Assembly (NCBI RefSeq): GCF_002292295.1
Contig: NZ_DBBS01000016.1
Coordinates: 131,765 to 195,764 of the forward strand
Length of the DNA: 64,000 nt
Origin: Sphingomonas sp. UBA978
GTDB taxonomy: Bacteria; Pseudomonadota; Alphaproteobacteria; Sphingomonadales; Sphingomonadaceae
Direction: 5' to 3'
Every line of letters starts with the position of its first letter. Position 1 is the stretch's first letter. This document shows positions 1 to 7,918 of the stretch, in pieces. A model generated the notes under the pieces. The model was not told the origin of the DNA. It saw only the letters and a list, made by a program, of their open reading frames with translations, and searched no databases. Both the position numbers and the translations under genes were made by a program.

Positions 1-297
1 ACGCCGGCGGCGCTGTTCGCCTGCTGCATCGATCTCGGCGCGGATGCGGTCGACACGCGCTCGAACGGCGAGGAAACCGCCGCCTGGGTCAAGACCCACG
101 GCTATCGCACGATCCGGCTCGTCACCTCCGACTGGCACGTGCCGCGCGCGCGGATGGAACTCGGCGCGGCGATGGGGCCGGGCGTGCGCGTGCTCGGCGA
201 CGGCGTGCCGAGCACGCCGCGGCTCGGCACCCTGGTCAACGAATATAACAAGCTGATCCTGCGGCGCGTCGCGCTGTGGCTGGGAGTGGGTGGATGA
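1..297 (+). CDS. YdcF/DUF218-family protein, C-terminal part (5' end outside window)
   Basis: The frame is open from the first base and gives 98 residues before the TGA at 295-297. The visible part has the look of the DUF218/YdcF family (ElyC/SanA relatives): a stretch with SNGEE followed by a strand and the segment LVTSDWHVPRARME, which matches the family's conserved TS..H..RA block. Family members are membrane-anchored envelope proteins of poorly defined function, ElyC being linked to peptidoglycan precursor handling. The stop overlaps the ATG of the following acyltransferase by 4 bp, so the two are probably co-translated. The family call rests on about half of a protein. Confidence 0.75.
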   Translation, partial: TPAALFACCIDLGADAVDTRSNGEETAAWVKTHGYRTIRLVTSDWHVPRARMELGAAMGPGVRVLGDGVPSTPRLGTLVNEYNKLILRRVALWLGVGG

Positions 298-980
298 ACC
301 GGTTGCGGACCCTGATCTTCACGATCATGTTCTATGGCCTCTCCGTCCCGATCGTCCTCACCGTCCCGGTGTCGGCGCTGTTCGGGCGCGCCGCGGTGAT
401 GCGGCATGCGCATGTCTGGGCGCGGATGCACCGGCTGCTGTACCGCACCGTCATGGGCATTCGCGTGGTCGTCGAGGGGCAGGTGCCGGACGGCGCCATC
501 TTCTACGCCGCCAAACATCAGGCGATGTTCGAAACGCTGGAATTGCAGCTGGTGCTCGGCGGCCCGGCGATGGTCATCAAGCGCGAACTCAGCCGGCTGC
601 CGTTCTGGGGCTGGGCGGCGATGCGCTACGGCGGGATCGTCGCCGATCGCGAAGCCTCGGCGAGCGCGCTGCGATCGATGATGCGCGCCGCCAAGGCGCT
701 GAAGGCGGAGGGGCGGTCGATCCTGATCTATCCGGAGGGCACGCGCGTGTCGCCGGGCGAGCAGCCACCGCTGCAATCGGGGTTCGCCGGCCTGTATCGC
801 GCGCTGGGCATGCCGGTGGTGCCGGTGGCGCTCGACACCGGCGTGGTGTGGCCGAAGCAGGGGGCGAAGCGGCCGGGCGTGGTGACGATCCGGCTGGGTG
901 ACGTGATCCCCGCCGGCCTGCCCCGCGCCGAGATCGAGGCGCGGGTCCACAGCGCGATCAACGTGCTCGATCGCGGCTAG
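294..980 (+). CDS. plsC: 1-acyl-sn-glycerol-3-phosphate acyltransferase (PlsC family)
   Basis: A 228-residue enzyme that would transfer an acyl chain to lysophosphatidic acid at the inner face of the cytoplasmic membrane. The N-terminus has a hydrophobic segment (about residues 8-30). The family HX4D catalytic motif appears as H75-x4-E80 (KHQAMFE), an Asp-to-Glu variant, and the glycerophosphate-binding block is YPEGTR at 146-151. I chose the ATG at 294 because it overlaps the upstream stop (ATGA); an in-frame GTG at 276 would add six residues. The Glu variant could mean a different acyl acceptor, such as an ornithine lipid, so the substrate is inferred from the family only. Confidence 0.9.
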   Translation: MNRLRTLIFTIMFYGLSVPIVLTVPVSALFGRAAVMRHAHVWARMHRLLYRTVMGIRVVVEGQVPDGAIFYAAKHQAMFETLELQLVLGGPAMVIKRELSRLPFWGWAAMRYGGIVADREASASALRSMMRAAKALKAEGRSILIYPEGTRVSPGEQPPLQSGFAGLYRALGMPVVPVALDTGVVWPKQGAKRPGVVTIRLGDVIPAGLPRAEIEARVHSAINVLDRG

Positions 981-1019
981 AAGTGCGTCGACCGGTCCGG
1001 CACGGACGCGCCTGTCGCG

Positions 1020-1925
1020 TCAGTGGCTGCGGCCGAAGTCCGGCTTGGCGTCGTCCTGACCCTGTTCGATGATCGACCGGCGGATCGCGCGGGTGCGGGT
1101 GAACAGGTCGAACAACTGCTCGCCATCGCCCCAGCGGATCGCGCGTTGCAGCATCGTCACGTCCTCGGTCAGCCGCTGCAGGATCTCCAGCACCGCCTCG
1201 CGATTGTTGAGGAAGACGTCGCGCCACATCGTCGGATCGGAGGCGGCGATGCGGGTGAAGTCGCGGAACCCGCCGGCGGAGAATTTGATGACCTCCGACT
1301 GCGTCACCTCCTCGAGGTCGCTGGCGGTGCCGACGATCGAATAGGCGATGAGGTGCGGCACATGGCTGGTCACCGCGAGCACCAGATCGTGATGCTTCGG
1401 GGTCATCACCTCGACCTGCGCGCCCAAAGCCTCCCAGAAGGCGCGCAATCGCAGCACGGGCGCGTCGGGCGTGCCGTCCTCGGGCGTCAGGATGCACCAG
1501 CGGCCGCGGAACAGCGTCGCGAAGCCCGCCTCGGGGCCGCTGTGCTCGGTGCCGGCGACCGGGTGGCCGGGGACGATCGTCGCGTCGGGCAGCACCGCGC
1601 GCAATGCCGCGAGCACGCTCTCCTTCGATCCGCCGACGTCGCTGACGATCGCGTCGGCGGGCAGGTCGTCGACGAACTCCGCCGCGACCGCGCCCATCGC
1701 GCCGACGGGGACGCAGAGCATGACGAGGTCGGCGTCGATCACCGCCGCACCGGCGCTGTCGGCGATGTCGTCGGCGAGGTCGATCCGGTCGGCGATCGCG
1801 CGCACGTCGGGATCGGCGTCATAGCCGGTGATCCGCACCGTCGGCATCGCCGCCCGCACGCCGCGCGCCACCGACGATCCGATCAGGCCTAGCCCGATGA
1901 TGGTGACGCGCGCGAAGGGCAGCAT
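1020..1925 (-). CDS. prephenate/arogenate dehydrogenase family protein
   Basis: A 301-residue TyrA-type dehydrogenase that oxidatively decarboxylates prephenate or arogenate in tyrosine synthesis. The N-terminus is a Rossmann NAD(P)-binding fold with GLGLIGSS at 11-18, followed by the family active-site region GHPVAGTEHSG and the all-helical dimerisation half. It carries no chorismate mutase or ACT domain, so it is a monofunctional cyclohexadienyl dehydrogenase. Its ATG overlaps the stop of hisC upstream on the same strand (TGA/ATG overlap at 1923-1927), a common alphaproteobacterial pairing in which HisC-type aminotransferases also serve aromatic amino acids. Whether it prefers prephenate or arogenate cannot be told by eye. 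Confidence 0.9.
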   Translation of the reverse strand: MLPFARVTIIGLGLIGSSVARGVRAAMPTVRITGYDADPDVRAIADRIDLADDIADSAGAAVIDADLVMLCVPVGAMGAVAAEFVDDLPADAIVSDVGGSKESVLAALRAVLPDATIVPGHPVAGTEHSGPEAGFATLFRGRWCILTPEDGTPDAPVLRLRAFWEALGAQVEVMTPKHHDLVLAVTSHVPHLIAYSIVGTASDLEEVTQSEVIKFSAGGFRDFTRIAASDPTMWRDVFLNNREAVLEILQRLTEDVTMLQRAIRWGDGEQLFDLFTRTRAIRRSIIEQGQDDAKPDFGRSH

Positions 1926-3019
1926 CAGGCGGCCCGTTCGACCTCGGCGCGGAGCACGGCGACGACGTCGCGCATCTCCGCCTCGGTGCCGATCGTGATC
2001 CGCAGGCCGTGCGGCAGGCCCTGGCCCGGCAGCCAGCGGGTCGCATAGCCCGCCGCCATCAGCGCCTTGTAGGCGACCTCCGCAGTCAGCGCGCCCTCGA
2101 ACAGGACCAGCACGAAATTGGCCTTGCTCGGCACCGCGCGCAGGCCGGGCAGCGCGTCGACCTGTTCGGCGAACCAGCCGCGCCAGCAGTGGTTGTGGCT
2201 GCGGCTGTGTTCGACGAAGGCGGCATCGCCCAGCGCGGCGATCGCCGCGGCCTGCGCACCGACGCTGAACGCGAAGGGCGCGCGGATGCGGTGCATCGCG
2301 TCGATGATCGCGGGCGCGGCATAGCCCCAGCCGACCCGCTCCGACGCCAGCCCGAAGATCTTCGAGAAGGTGCGCGTCACCAGCACGTTCGGCTGCGTCC
2401 GGGCGAGCTCCAGCCCGCCGTCGTCGTCTTCGGGATCGAGATATTCGGTATAGGCCTGGTCGAGCACCAGCAGAACGGACGAGGGCAAGCCGGCGTGCAG
2501 CCGCGCGATTGCGTCGCGGGTCGAATAGGTGCCGGTCGGGTTGTTCGGGTTGGCGACGAAGACGATCCGGGTCCGCTCGGTCACCGCCGCCAGGATCGCA
2601 TCGACGTCGGTCGCATAGTCGCGATCGGCGACCACCACCGGCGTCGCGCCGACGCGCCGCGTCGCGATCTCGTACACCGCGAAGCCGTAGCGGACGTGGA
2701 TGATCTCGTCCCCCGGCCCGGCGAAGGTGCCGGCGGCGAGGTGGAGCACCTCGTCCGATCCGGTGCCGTAGATCAGCCGCTCCGCCTCGACCCCGTAATG
2801 CGCGGCGAGCGCGGCGCGCAGGTCGATCGCGGCGGCGTCGGGATAGCGTTCCAGATGCATCGCGGCGTCGCGATAGGCGCTGCGCGCGGCCTCGGGCGTG
2901 CCGAACGGATTCTCGTTCGACGACAGTTTGGCGACCTTGCGGCCGTCTTCGCTGGTGGCGCGGCCGGGAACGTAGGGGGCGATGCCCATGATCCAGGGCT
3001 TGGGGGCAGGTACGGTCAT
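1925..3019 (-). CDS. hisC: histidinol-phosphate aminotransferase
   Basis: A 364-residue class I/II PLP-dependent aminotransferase that converts imidazole-acetol phosphate to histidinol phosphate with glutamate as amino donor. Visible landmarks are SSNENPFG near 33-40, the cofactor region with NPNNPTGT at 158-164, D187-QAY-TEY, and the PLP Schiff-base lysine K220 in TRTFSKIFG. HisC proteins of this group often also transaminate aromatic keto acids, which agrees with the translationally coupled tyrA-like gene downstream. It is divergent from metX, with only about 60 bp between the two starts, so the promoters overlap. Confidence 0.95.
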   Translation of the reverse strand: MTVPAPKPWIMGIAPYVPGRATSEDGRKVAKLSSNENPFGTPEAARSAYRDAAMHLERYPDAAAIDLRAALAAHYGVEAERLIYGTGSDEVLHLAAGTFAGPGDEIIHVRYGFAVYEIATRRVGATPVVVADRDYATDVDAILAAVTERTRIVFVANPNNPTGTYSTRDAIARLHAGLPSSVLLVLDQAYTEYLDPEDDDGGLELARTQPNVLVTRTFSKIFGLASERVGWGYAAPAIIDAMHRIRAPFAFSVGAQAAAIAALGDAAFVEHSRSHNHCWRGWFAEQVDALPGLRAVPSKANFVLVLFEGALTAEVAYKALMAAGYATRWLPGQGLPHGLRITIGTEAEMRDVVAVLRAEVERAA

Positions 3020-3080
3020 GACGCGGCCTTAGCGGGCGGGTGCTTGCGTTGACAAGAAGAGCGCCGTAGCGACCCGGGCG

Positions 3081-4196
3081 ATGAGCGACGATCAGCGGTT
3101 CGGAACCGGGCGCCACGTCACGCTGCCGGGGCCGCTGCGCCTCGACGGCGGCGTGCTGCTGTCGCCGGTCGAGATCGCCTACGAAACCTATGGCACGCTC
3201 GCGCCCGACGGCGGCAATGCGATCCTCGTCTGCCATGCGCTGACCGGCGACCAGCATGTCGCGTCGGATCACCCGCGCACCGGCAAGCCCGGCTGGTGGA
3301 CGCGGATGATCGGGCCGGGCAAGCCGATCGACCCGGCGCGCGACTTCGTCGTCTGCAGCAACGTCATCGGCAGCTGCATGGGCTCGTCCGGCCCGGCGAG
3401 CGTCAACCCGGCGACGGGGCGGCCATGGGGCATGGCGTTCCCGGTCATCACCATCCGCGACATGGTGCGCGCGCAGGCGATGCTGCTCGACCATCTCGGC
3501 GTGACGCGGCTGAAGGCGGTGGTCGGCGGATCGATGGGCGGCATGCAGGCGCTCAGCTGGGCCGCCACCTTCCCCGACCGCATGGACGCGCTGGCGGTGA
3601 TCGCCTCCACCGCGCGCCATACCGCGCAGAACATCGCGTTCCACGAGGTCGGGCGGCAGGCGATCATGGCCGACCCGAAATGGCAGGGGGGCGATTATTA
3701 CGGCGGCGAACCACCCGCCGCCGGCCTCGCCGTGGCGCGGATGGCGGCGCACATCACCTATCTGTCCGAGGCGGGACTGACCGAAAAATTCGGCCGGCGG
3801 CTGCAGGCGCGGGAGGCCAAGAGCTTCGGCTTCGATGCCGATTTCCAGGTCGAAAGCTACCTGCGCCATCAGGGGCTGAGCTTCGTCGACCGGTTCGACG
3901 CCAACAGCTATCTCTATATCACCCGCGCGATGGACTATTTCGACCTCGCCGAGGAACATGGCGGGATGCTCGCCAACGCCTTTCGCGGCACCGCCGCGCG
4001 CTTCTGCCTCGTCAGCTTCGACACCGACTGGCTGTATCCGACGGTCGAATCGCGCAGCATCGTGCAGGCGCTCAACGCCGCCGGCGCGCCGGTCAGCTTC
4101 GTCGAACTGTCGAGCCCCTATGGCCATGACGCCTTCCTGCTCGACGCGCCGGAGCTGAACCGGGTGGTCGACGGATTCCTGAAGGGGGGCCGATGA
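3081..4196 (+). CDS. metX: homoserine O-acyltransferase (MetX)
   Basis: A 371-residue alpha/beta-hydrolase-fold enzyme that activates homoserine by O-acylation, the first committed step of methionine synthesis. The nucleophile is S151 in GGSMGGMQ. The other members of the catalytic triad are visible as the Asp in FDTDWLYP and the His in YGHDAF near the C-terminus. Proteins of this family use acetyl-CoA or succinyl-CoA, and the choice cannot be settled here. The gene overlaps the following GNAT gene by 4 bp, and metW follows, the usual proteobacterial metX-metW pairing with one gene inserted between. No SAM riboswitch can be recognised in the short leader. Confidence 0.93.
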   Translation: MSDDQRFGTGRHVTLPGPLRLDGGVLLSPVEIAYETYGTLAPDGGNAILVCHALTGDQHVASDHPRTGKPGWWTRMIGPGKPIDPARDFVVCSNVIGSCMGSSGPASVNPATGRPWGMAFPVITIRDMVRAQAMLLDHLGVTRLKAVVGGSMGGMQALSWAATFPDRMDALAVIASTARHTAQNIAFHEVGRQAIMADPKWQGGDYYGGEPPAAGLAVARMAAHITYLSEAGLTEKFGRRLQAREAKSFGFDADFQVESYLRHQGLSFVDRFDANSYLYITRAMDYFDLAEEHGGMLANAFRGTAARFCLVSFDTDWLYPTVESRSIVQALNAAGAPVSFVELSSPYGHDAFLLDAPELNRVVDGFLKGGR

Positions 4197-4636
4197 TCGC
4201 GCTGGACGACGACCGCGCGCGGCTGGATGTCGCACGGATTCATGGCTGGCTGGCGTCGAGCTACTGGTCGCCCGGCATCGACCGCGCATTGGTCGAACGC
4301 GCCATCGCCGGATCGCATTGCCTCGGCGCCTATCGCGACGACGCGCATGGCGGCGAACAGGTCGGCTTCGCGCGTGCGATCACCGATCATGCCACCTTCG
4401 CCTGGATCGCCGACGTCTGGATCGACGAAGTCGCGCGCGGGCAGGGGCTGGGGCGGCGCATGGTCGGCTGGTTCGTCGACCACCCGGCATTCGCCGGCAT
4501 CCGCCGGATCGCATTGGTCACCGCCGATGCGCATGGCGTGTACGAGGCGCTCGGCTTCCATGCACCGCTGCGCCCCGACCGCTACATGGAGCGGCTGTCG
4601 GCGGAGGCGGCGGCGATGCTGCGGGCGGCCCGATGA
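4193..4636 (+). CDS. GNAT-family N-acetyltransferase
   Basis: A 147-residue single-domain GNAT protein. The acetyl-CoA pyrophosphate-binding loop is RGQGLGRRMV at about residues 82-91, preceded by the strand AWIADVWIDEVA. The C-terminal strand VYEALGFHA is typical of the fold. The gene overlaps metX upstream and metW downstream by four bases each (ATGA in both cases), so it is translated as part of the methionine operon. That position suggests an acetylation role linked to methionine or homoserine metabolism, but the acceptor substrate is unknown. Confidence 0.88.
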   Translation: MIALDDDRARLDVARIHGWLASSYWSPGIDRALVERAIAGSHCLGAYRDDAHGGEQVGFARAITDHATFAWIADVWIDEVARGQGLGRRMVGWFVDHPAFAGIRRIALVTADAHGVYEALGFHAPLRPDRYMERLSAEAAAMLRAAR

Positions 4637-5223
4637 GCCTGCTGCGCCCGGACCTCGCGGTGATCGCCGACCATGTCGCGCCCGGCGCGCGGGTGCTCGA
4701 CGTCGGCTGCGGCGACGGCGCGCTGATGGCGGCGCTGCGCGACCGGCGCGGCTGCGATGCGCGCGGGCTGGAGATCGACGCCGGCAACGTCGCCGCCGCG
4801 GTCGCGCGCGGCCTGTCGGTGATCCAGGGCGATGCCGACGTCGATCTTGCCGGCTATCCCGATCGCAGCTTCGACTATGCGATCCTCAGCCAGACGTTGC
4901 AGACCGCGCGCGCGCCCGATCTGGTGCTCGACCATCTGCTGCGCATCGGCGCGCGCGCCTTCGTCAGCTTCCCCAATTTCGCGCAATGGCGCATCCGGTT
5001 GTCGCTGCTGTGGGGCGGCCGCATGCCCGTCACGCGGCAATTGCCCGAACAATGGTATGACACGCCCAACATCCACCATGTGACGATCGACGATTTCCGC
5101 GCCTTCCTACATGCGCGGCGGGTCGTCGTGGAGGACGCCTGGTTCCTGTCCGGCGACCGCCAGCGCAGCTCCGCGGCGGCCAATCTACTCGCGCAACATG
5201 CGGTGTTCCTGCTGCGCCGGTAG
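4633..5223 (+). CDS. metW: methionine biosynthesis protein MetW
   Basis: A 196-residue class I SAM-methyltransferase-fold protein. The SAM-binding motif VLDVGCGDG lies near residues 22-30, and the family-typical block SQTLQTARAPD follows at about 93-103. A second conserved block, PVTRQLPEQWYDTPNIHH, is diagnostic of MetW. MetW works with MetX in homoserine activation in proteobacteria that lack MetA. The start overlaps the upstream GNAT stop (ATGA). A weak hairpin with a T-run just after the stop probably ends the operon. Confidence 0.93.
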   Translation: MSLLRPDLAVIADHVAPGARVLDVGCGDGALMAALRDRRGCDARGLEIDAGNVAAAVARGLSVIQGDADVDLAGYPDRSFDYAILSQTLQTARAPDLVLDHLLRIGARAFVSFPNFAQWRIRLSLLWGGRMPVTRQLPEQWYDTPNIHHVTIDDFRAFLHARRVVVEDAWFLSGDRQRSSAAANLLAQHAVFLLRR

Positions 5224-5225
5224 TC

Positions 5226-5252
5226 GTTGGAATGTCCGTTCCGAACTTTTTT
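5226..5252 (+). terminator. probable Rho-independent terminator after metW
   Basis: An imperfect stem, GTTGGAA against TTCCGAAC with one bulged base, is followed directly by six T residues at 5247-5252. It sits a few bases after the metW stop. The stem is short, so termination may be partial. Confidence 0.5.
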
Positions 5253-5265
5253 AGCTTAACATTCC

Positions 5266-5290
5266 GGAACCAAAGTGATTGATCTGTGTT
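5266..5290 (+). promoter_or_regulatory. candidate EcfG-type general-stress promoter
   Basis: GGAAC at 5266-5270 and GTT at 5288-5290 are separated by 17 bases. This resembles the alphaproteobacterial general stress sigma factor (EcfG) promoter GGAAC-N16/17-cGTT, except that the base before GTT is T rather than C. The spacing would place the transcript start a short distance before the ATG at 5316. Short motifs of this kind occur by chance, so this is a candidate only. Confidence 0.4.
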
Positions 5291-5315
5291 TGGCAAGGCC
5301 AAGCCTAGGATCACC

Positions 5316-5723
5316 ATGACCAAGACAGCCTTAATCGTTGAGGACGAGATTTTCGTAGCCCTCGACCTTGAGCGTATCCTGATCGATGCGGGCTATCACG
5401 TCGCCGCGATCGCCGCCGACAGTGCCAGCGCGATCGAGGCGGCGCCGGGATGCGGCTTCGCCTTCGTCGACGTCAACCTGCGCGACGGCGCCACCGGCCC
5501 GGGCATCGCCGAGCGCATGGCGCGCGATTACGGGGTCAAGGTGGTGTTCGTCACCGCCAACCCGTCGCAGATCGACTGCGATGGCGATTGCGCGATCGGC
5601 TATATCCGCAAACCGTTTAGCGAGGCCGCGATCCTGGCGGCGGCAGCGATGGCGAGCGACGATGCCGGCCTCGCCGCGCCGGCCAATGACGATATCGTGC
5701 TGCTGCGGCCGACTGCGGGCTGA
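5316..5723 (+). CDS. single-domain response regulator
   Basis: A 135-residue protein made only of a CheY-like receiver domain. The acidic pocket is E9-D10-E11, the likely phospho-acceptor is D52 in FVDVNLRDG, the conserved Thr sits in VFVTANPS and the conserved Lys in YIRKPFSE. There is no output domain, so it probably relays phosphate or binds a partner, as SdrG-like regulators do in the sphingomonad general stress pathway. The ATG at 5316 has an AGGAT-like ribosome site; an in-frame GTG at 5286 is less likely because it falls inside the putative promoter. It converges on the HWE kinase gene with only a six-base gap, which suggests a cognate pair. Confidence 0.88.
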   Translation: MTKTALIVEDEIFVALDLERILIDAGYHVAAIAADSASAIEAAPGCGFAFVDVNLRDGATGPGIAERMARDYGVKVVFVTANPSQIDCDGDCAIGYIRKPFSEAAILAAAAMASDDAGLAAPANDDIVLLRPTAG

Positions 5724-5729
5724 TCGCCC

Positions 5730-7298
5730 TCAGGGGCGGCTGAACGCCGTCAGCGGGATCTGCACCGTCATCACCAGTCCCTCCGGCTGCCAGTCGCGTG
5801 ACACCGTCCCGCCGAGCTGGCGCACCGCCGACAGTTCGATCAGCTGGCTGCCGAAGCCCTGCGGCCCGGTCGGCGCGACCACCGCAGGCCCGCCGCGCTC
5901 GCTCCAGCGCAGCGTCGCGCGGTCGTCGTCGCGGGCGATCGCGACCTCGACTTCGCCCTCATCCGTCGACAGCGCGCCATATTTGGTCGCGTTGGTCGCC
6001 AGCTCGTGGAACAACAACGCGAGCGGCGTCGCCGACCGGTCGTCGATCGCGATTTCGTCGCCGACGATGGTCAGCGGCTGCCGGTCGCTGCGGCGATAGG
6101 GTTCGAACAGTTCGCCGAGCAGGCCGTGCAGGCTGTCCTGCTGCGCCGACGGCCGCGACGCGGGGCTGTGCGGGCGGACGAAATCGTGCGCGCGGCCGAG
6201 CGCGGTGATCCGCTGGCGCAGATCGGCGGCGATCGGCGCGAAATCGGGCCGGCTGCGCGCCGCGAACGAGATCAGGCCGGAGATCACCGCGAAGATGTTC
6301 TTGATGCGGTGCGACAGCTCCTGGCTGATGACCTCGCGCTCGTGCAGCGCCAGCTTCTGCTCGTGGATGTCGGTGCAGGTGCCGAACCAGCGCGTGATCT
6401 GGCCGTCGGCATCGCGGATCGGCAGCGCGCGGCCGAGCACCCAGCGATAGGTGCCGTCGAAATGGCGCAGCCGATATTCGATCTGATAGGGGTCGCCCGT
6501 GGTCAGCGAATGCCGCCACACGCCCCATGCGCGCTCCTGATCCTCGGGATGGAAGACGCCGTTCCAGCCCTCGCCATCGGTCGATCCTTCCGGCGTGCCG
6601 GTGAATTCGTACCAGCGCGCGTTGTAATAATCGTGATAGCCGTCGGGCAGCGTCGACCAGACCATCTGCGGCATCGTGTCGGCGAGCGTGCGGAACCGGT
6701 CCTCGCTGTCGGACAGCTGGCGGCGGGTGTCGCGTTCAGCGGCGCGCCATGCGGCGGCGTCGCGGCTGTCGCGCAGCCGCGCCATGACGTTGTCGGCCAG
6801 CGTCGCCAGCCCCTGCAACTGCAGCGGCGTCAGCCCCTCGCGCGGTTCGGTATCGATCACGCACAGCGATCCCAGCGGGATGCCGTCGTCCGACACCAGC
6901 GGCGCGCCGGCGTAGAAGCGGATGTGCAGGTCGCCGGTGACCAGCGCATTGTTGACGAAGCGCGGATCGTGCGTCGCGTCGGGGACGACCATGATCTCGT
7001 CCTCCAGCATCGCATGCGCGCAGAAGGACGTCTCGCGGGAAGTCTCGGTGAGGTCGAGGCCGGTGCGCGAGATGAAGGTCTGGCGCGATTCCTCGACGAG
7101 GCTGACCAGCGCGACCGGCGTGTCGCACAGCGCCGCGGCGAAATCCGTGATCCGCTTCAGCGCCGCGCTGTTGCGCAAGGATTCGAGGTCATAGGTCTGC
7201 ATCGCGGCGGTGCGCACCGCCTCGTCGACCTGCCAGCCGCGTGCGACCGGCGACGGCGCCGCTACGGCGCTGCCGCACAGCAGGTCGGGATCGAGCAT
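5730..7298 (-). CDS. GAF-PAS HWE-family sensor histidine kinase
   Basis: A 522-residue cytoplasmic sensor kinase without membrane segments. A GAF domain covers roughly residues 30-180, a PAS domain with a PAC-like tail about 200-315 (TLPDGYHDYYNARWYEFTGT is typical), and the HWE/HisKA_2 transmitter the rest. The phosphorylated His is in ELSHRIKNIFAV, the N-box in HELATNATKYGALS, and the W-x-E signature in LRWSERGG. Such kinases in sphingomonads feed the PhyR-NepR-EcfG stress response or single-domain regulators. It lies downstream of ssb on the same strand with a 20-base gap and converges with the response regulator at 5316, its probable partner. The signal is unknown. Confidence 0.9.
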   Translation of the reverse strand: MLDPDLLCGSAVAAPSPVARGWQVDEAVRTAAMQTYDLESLRNSAALKRITDFAAALCDTPVALVSLVEESRQTFISRTGLDLTETSRETSFCAHAMLEDEIMVVPDATHDPRFVNNALVTGDLHIRFYAGAPLVSDDGIPLGSLCVIDTEPREGLTPLQLQGLATLADNVMARLRDSRDAAAWRAAERDTRRQLSDSEDRFRTLADTMPQMVWSTLPDGYHDYYNARWYEFTGTPEGSTDGEGWNGVFHPEDQERAWGVWRHSLTTGDPYQIEYRLRHFDGTYRWVLGRALPIRDADGQITRWFGTCTDIHEQKLALHEREVISQELSHRIKNIFAVISGLISFAARSRPDFAPIAADLRQRITALGRAHDFVRPHSPASRPSAQQDSLHGLLGELFEPYRRSDRQPLTIVGDEIAIDDRSATPLALLFHELATNATKYGALSTDEGEVEVAIARDDDRATLRWSERGGPAVVAPTGPQGFGSQLIELSAVRQLGGTVSRDWQPEGLVMTVQIPLTAFSRP

Positions 7299-7318
7299 CG
7301 GGGTGGTCGGCGGCGTGC

Positions 7319-7900
7319 TCAGAACGGCACGTCGTCGTCGAGATCGTCGGCGAAGCCTCCACCCTGGCCAAAGCCGCCACGGCCTGCGCCGCCGCCCGCC
7401 GGGGCGCTGCCGCCGCCGGACCGGCCGCCGCTGCCGCCGCCGCCATAGCCGCCACCGGACGAGGCGCCACCGAAGTCACCGCCGCCGCTCCAGTCGTCAC
7501 CGCCGCCGCGCGCGCCGCCGGCACCACCGCCGCCGCCCTGGCCGCCGTTCGGGCCATCGAGCATCGTCAGCACGCTGTTGAAGCCCTGCAGCACGATCTC
7601 GGTCGAATATTTGTCGTTGCCCTGCTGATCCTGCCATTTGCGGGTCTGCAGCGCGCCCTCGATATAGACCTTCGACCCTTTGCGCAGGAAGCGTTCGGCG
7701 ACGTTGGCGAGCCCTTCGTTGAAGATCGCGACCGAATGCCATTCGGTCTTTTCCTTGCGCTCGCCGGACATCTTGTCCTTCCACGATTCGGACGTGGCGA
7801 TGCGCAAATTGACGACCTTGCCGCCGTTCTGGAACGCCCGCGATTCGGGGTCGCGCCCCAGGTTGCCGACGAGAATGACCTTGTTGACGCTGCCCGCCAT
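7319..7900 (-). CDS. ssb: single-stranded DNA-binding protein
   Basis: A 193-residue SSB. The N-terminal OB fold (about residues 1-110) begins MAGSVNKVILVGNLGRDPE and contains the usual WHSVAIFNE region. A long Gly-rich flexible linker follows (about 118-180), and the protein ends in the acidic tip DDDVPF, which binds replication and repair partners. It coats single-stranded DNA during replication, recombination and repair. It lies 18 bp after feoB and 20 bp before the HWE kinase on the same strand, so some transcription may be shared. Confidence 0.97.
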   Translation of the reverse strand: MAGSVNKVILVGNLGRDPESRAFQNGGKVVNLRIATSESWKDKMSGERKEKTEWHSVAIFNEGLANVAERFLRKGSKVYIEGALQTRKWQDQQGNDKYSTEIVLQGFNSVLTMLDGPNGGQGGGGGAGGARGGGDDWSGGGDFGGASSGGGYGGGGSGGRSGGGSAPAGGGAGRGGFGQGGGFADDLDDDVPF

Positions 7901-7918
7901 GACTTGCCCCGAAACTGT

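Noticed and set aside
3020..3080. SAM-II type riboswitch ahead of metX
   Set aside because: The gap is about 60 bp and I could not match the conserved SAM-II pseudoknot sequence.
1020..4289. Very long minus-strand open frame running across tyrA-like, hisC and metX
   Set aside because: Only its end is a real gene. The rest reads antisense or out of frame to strongly conserved proteins and reflects high GC at third codon positions.
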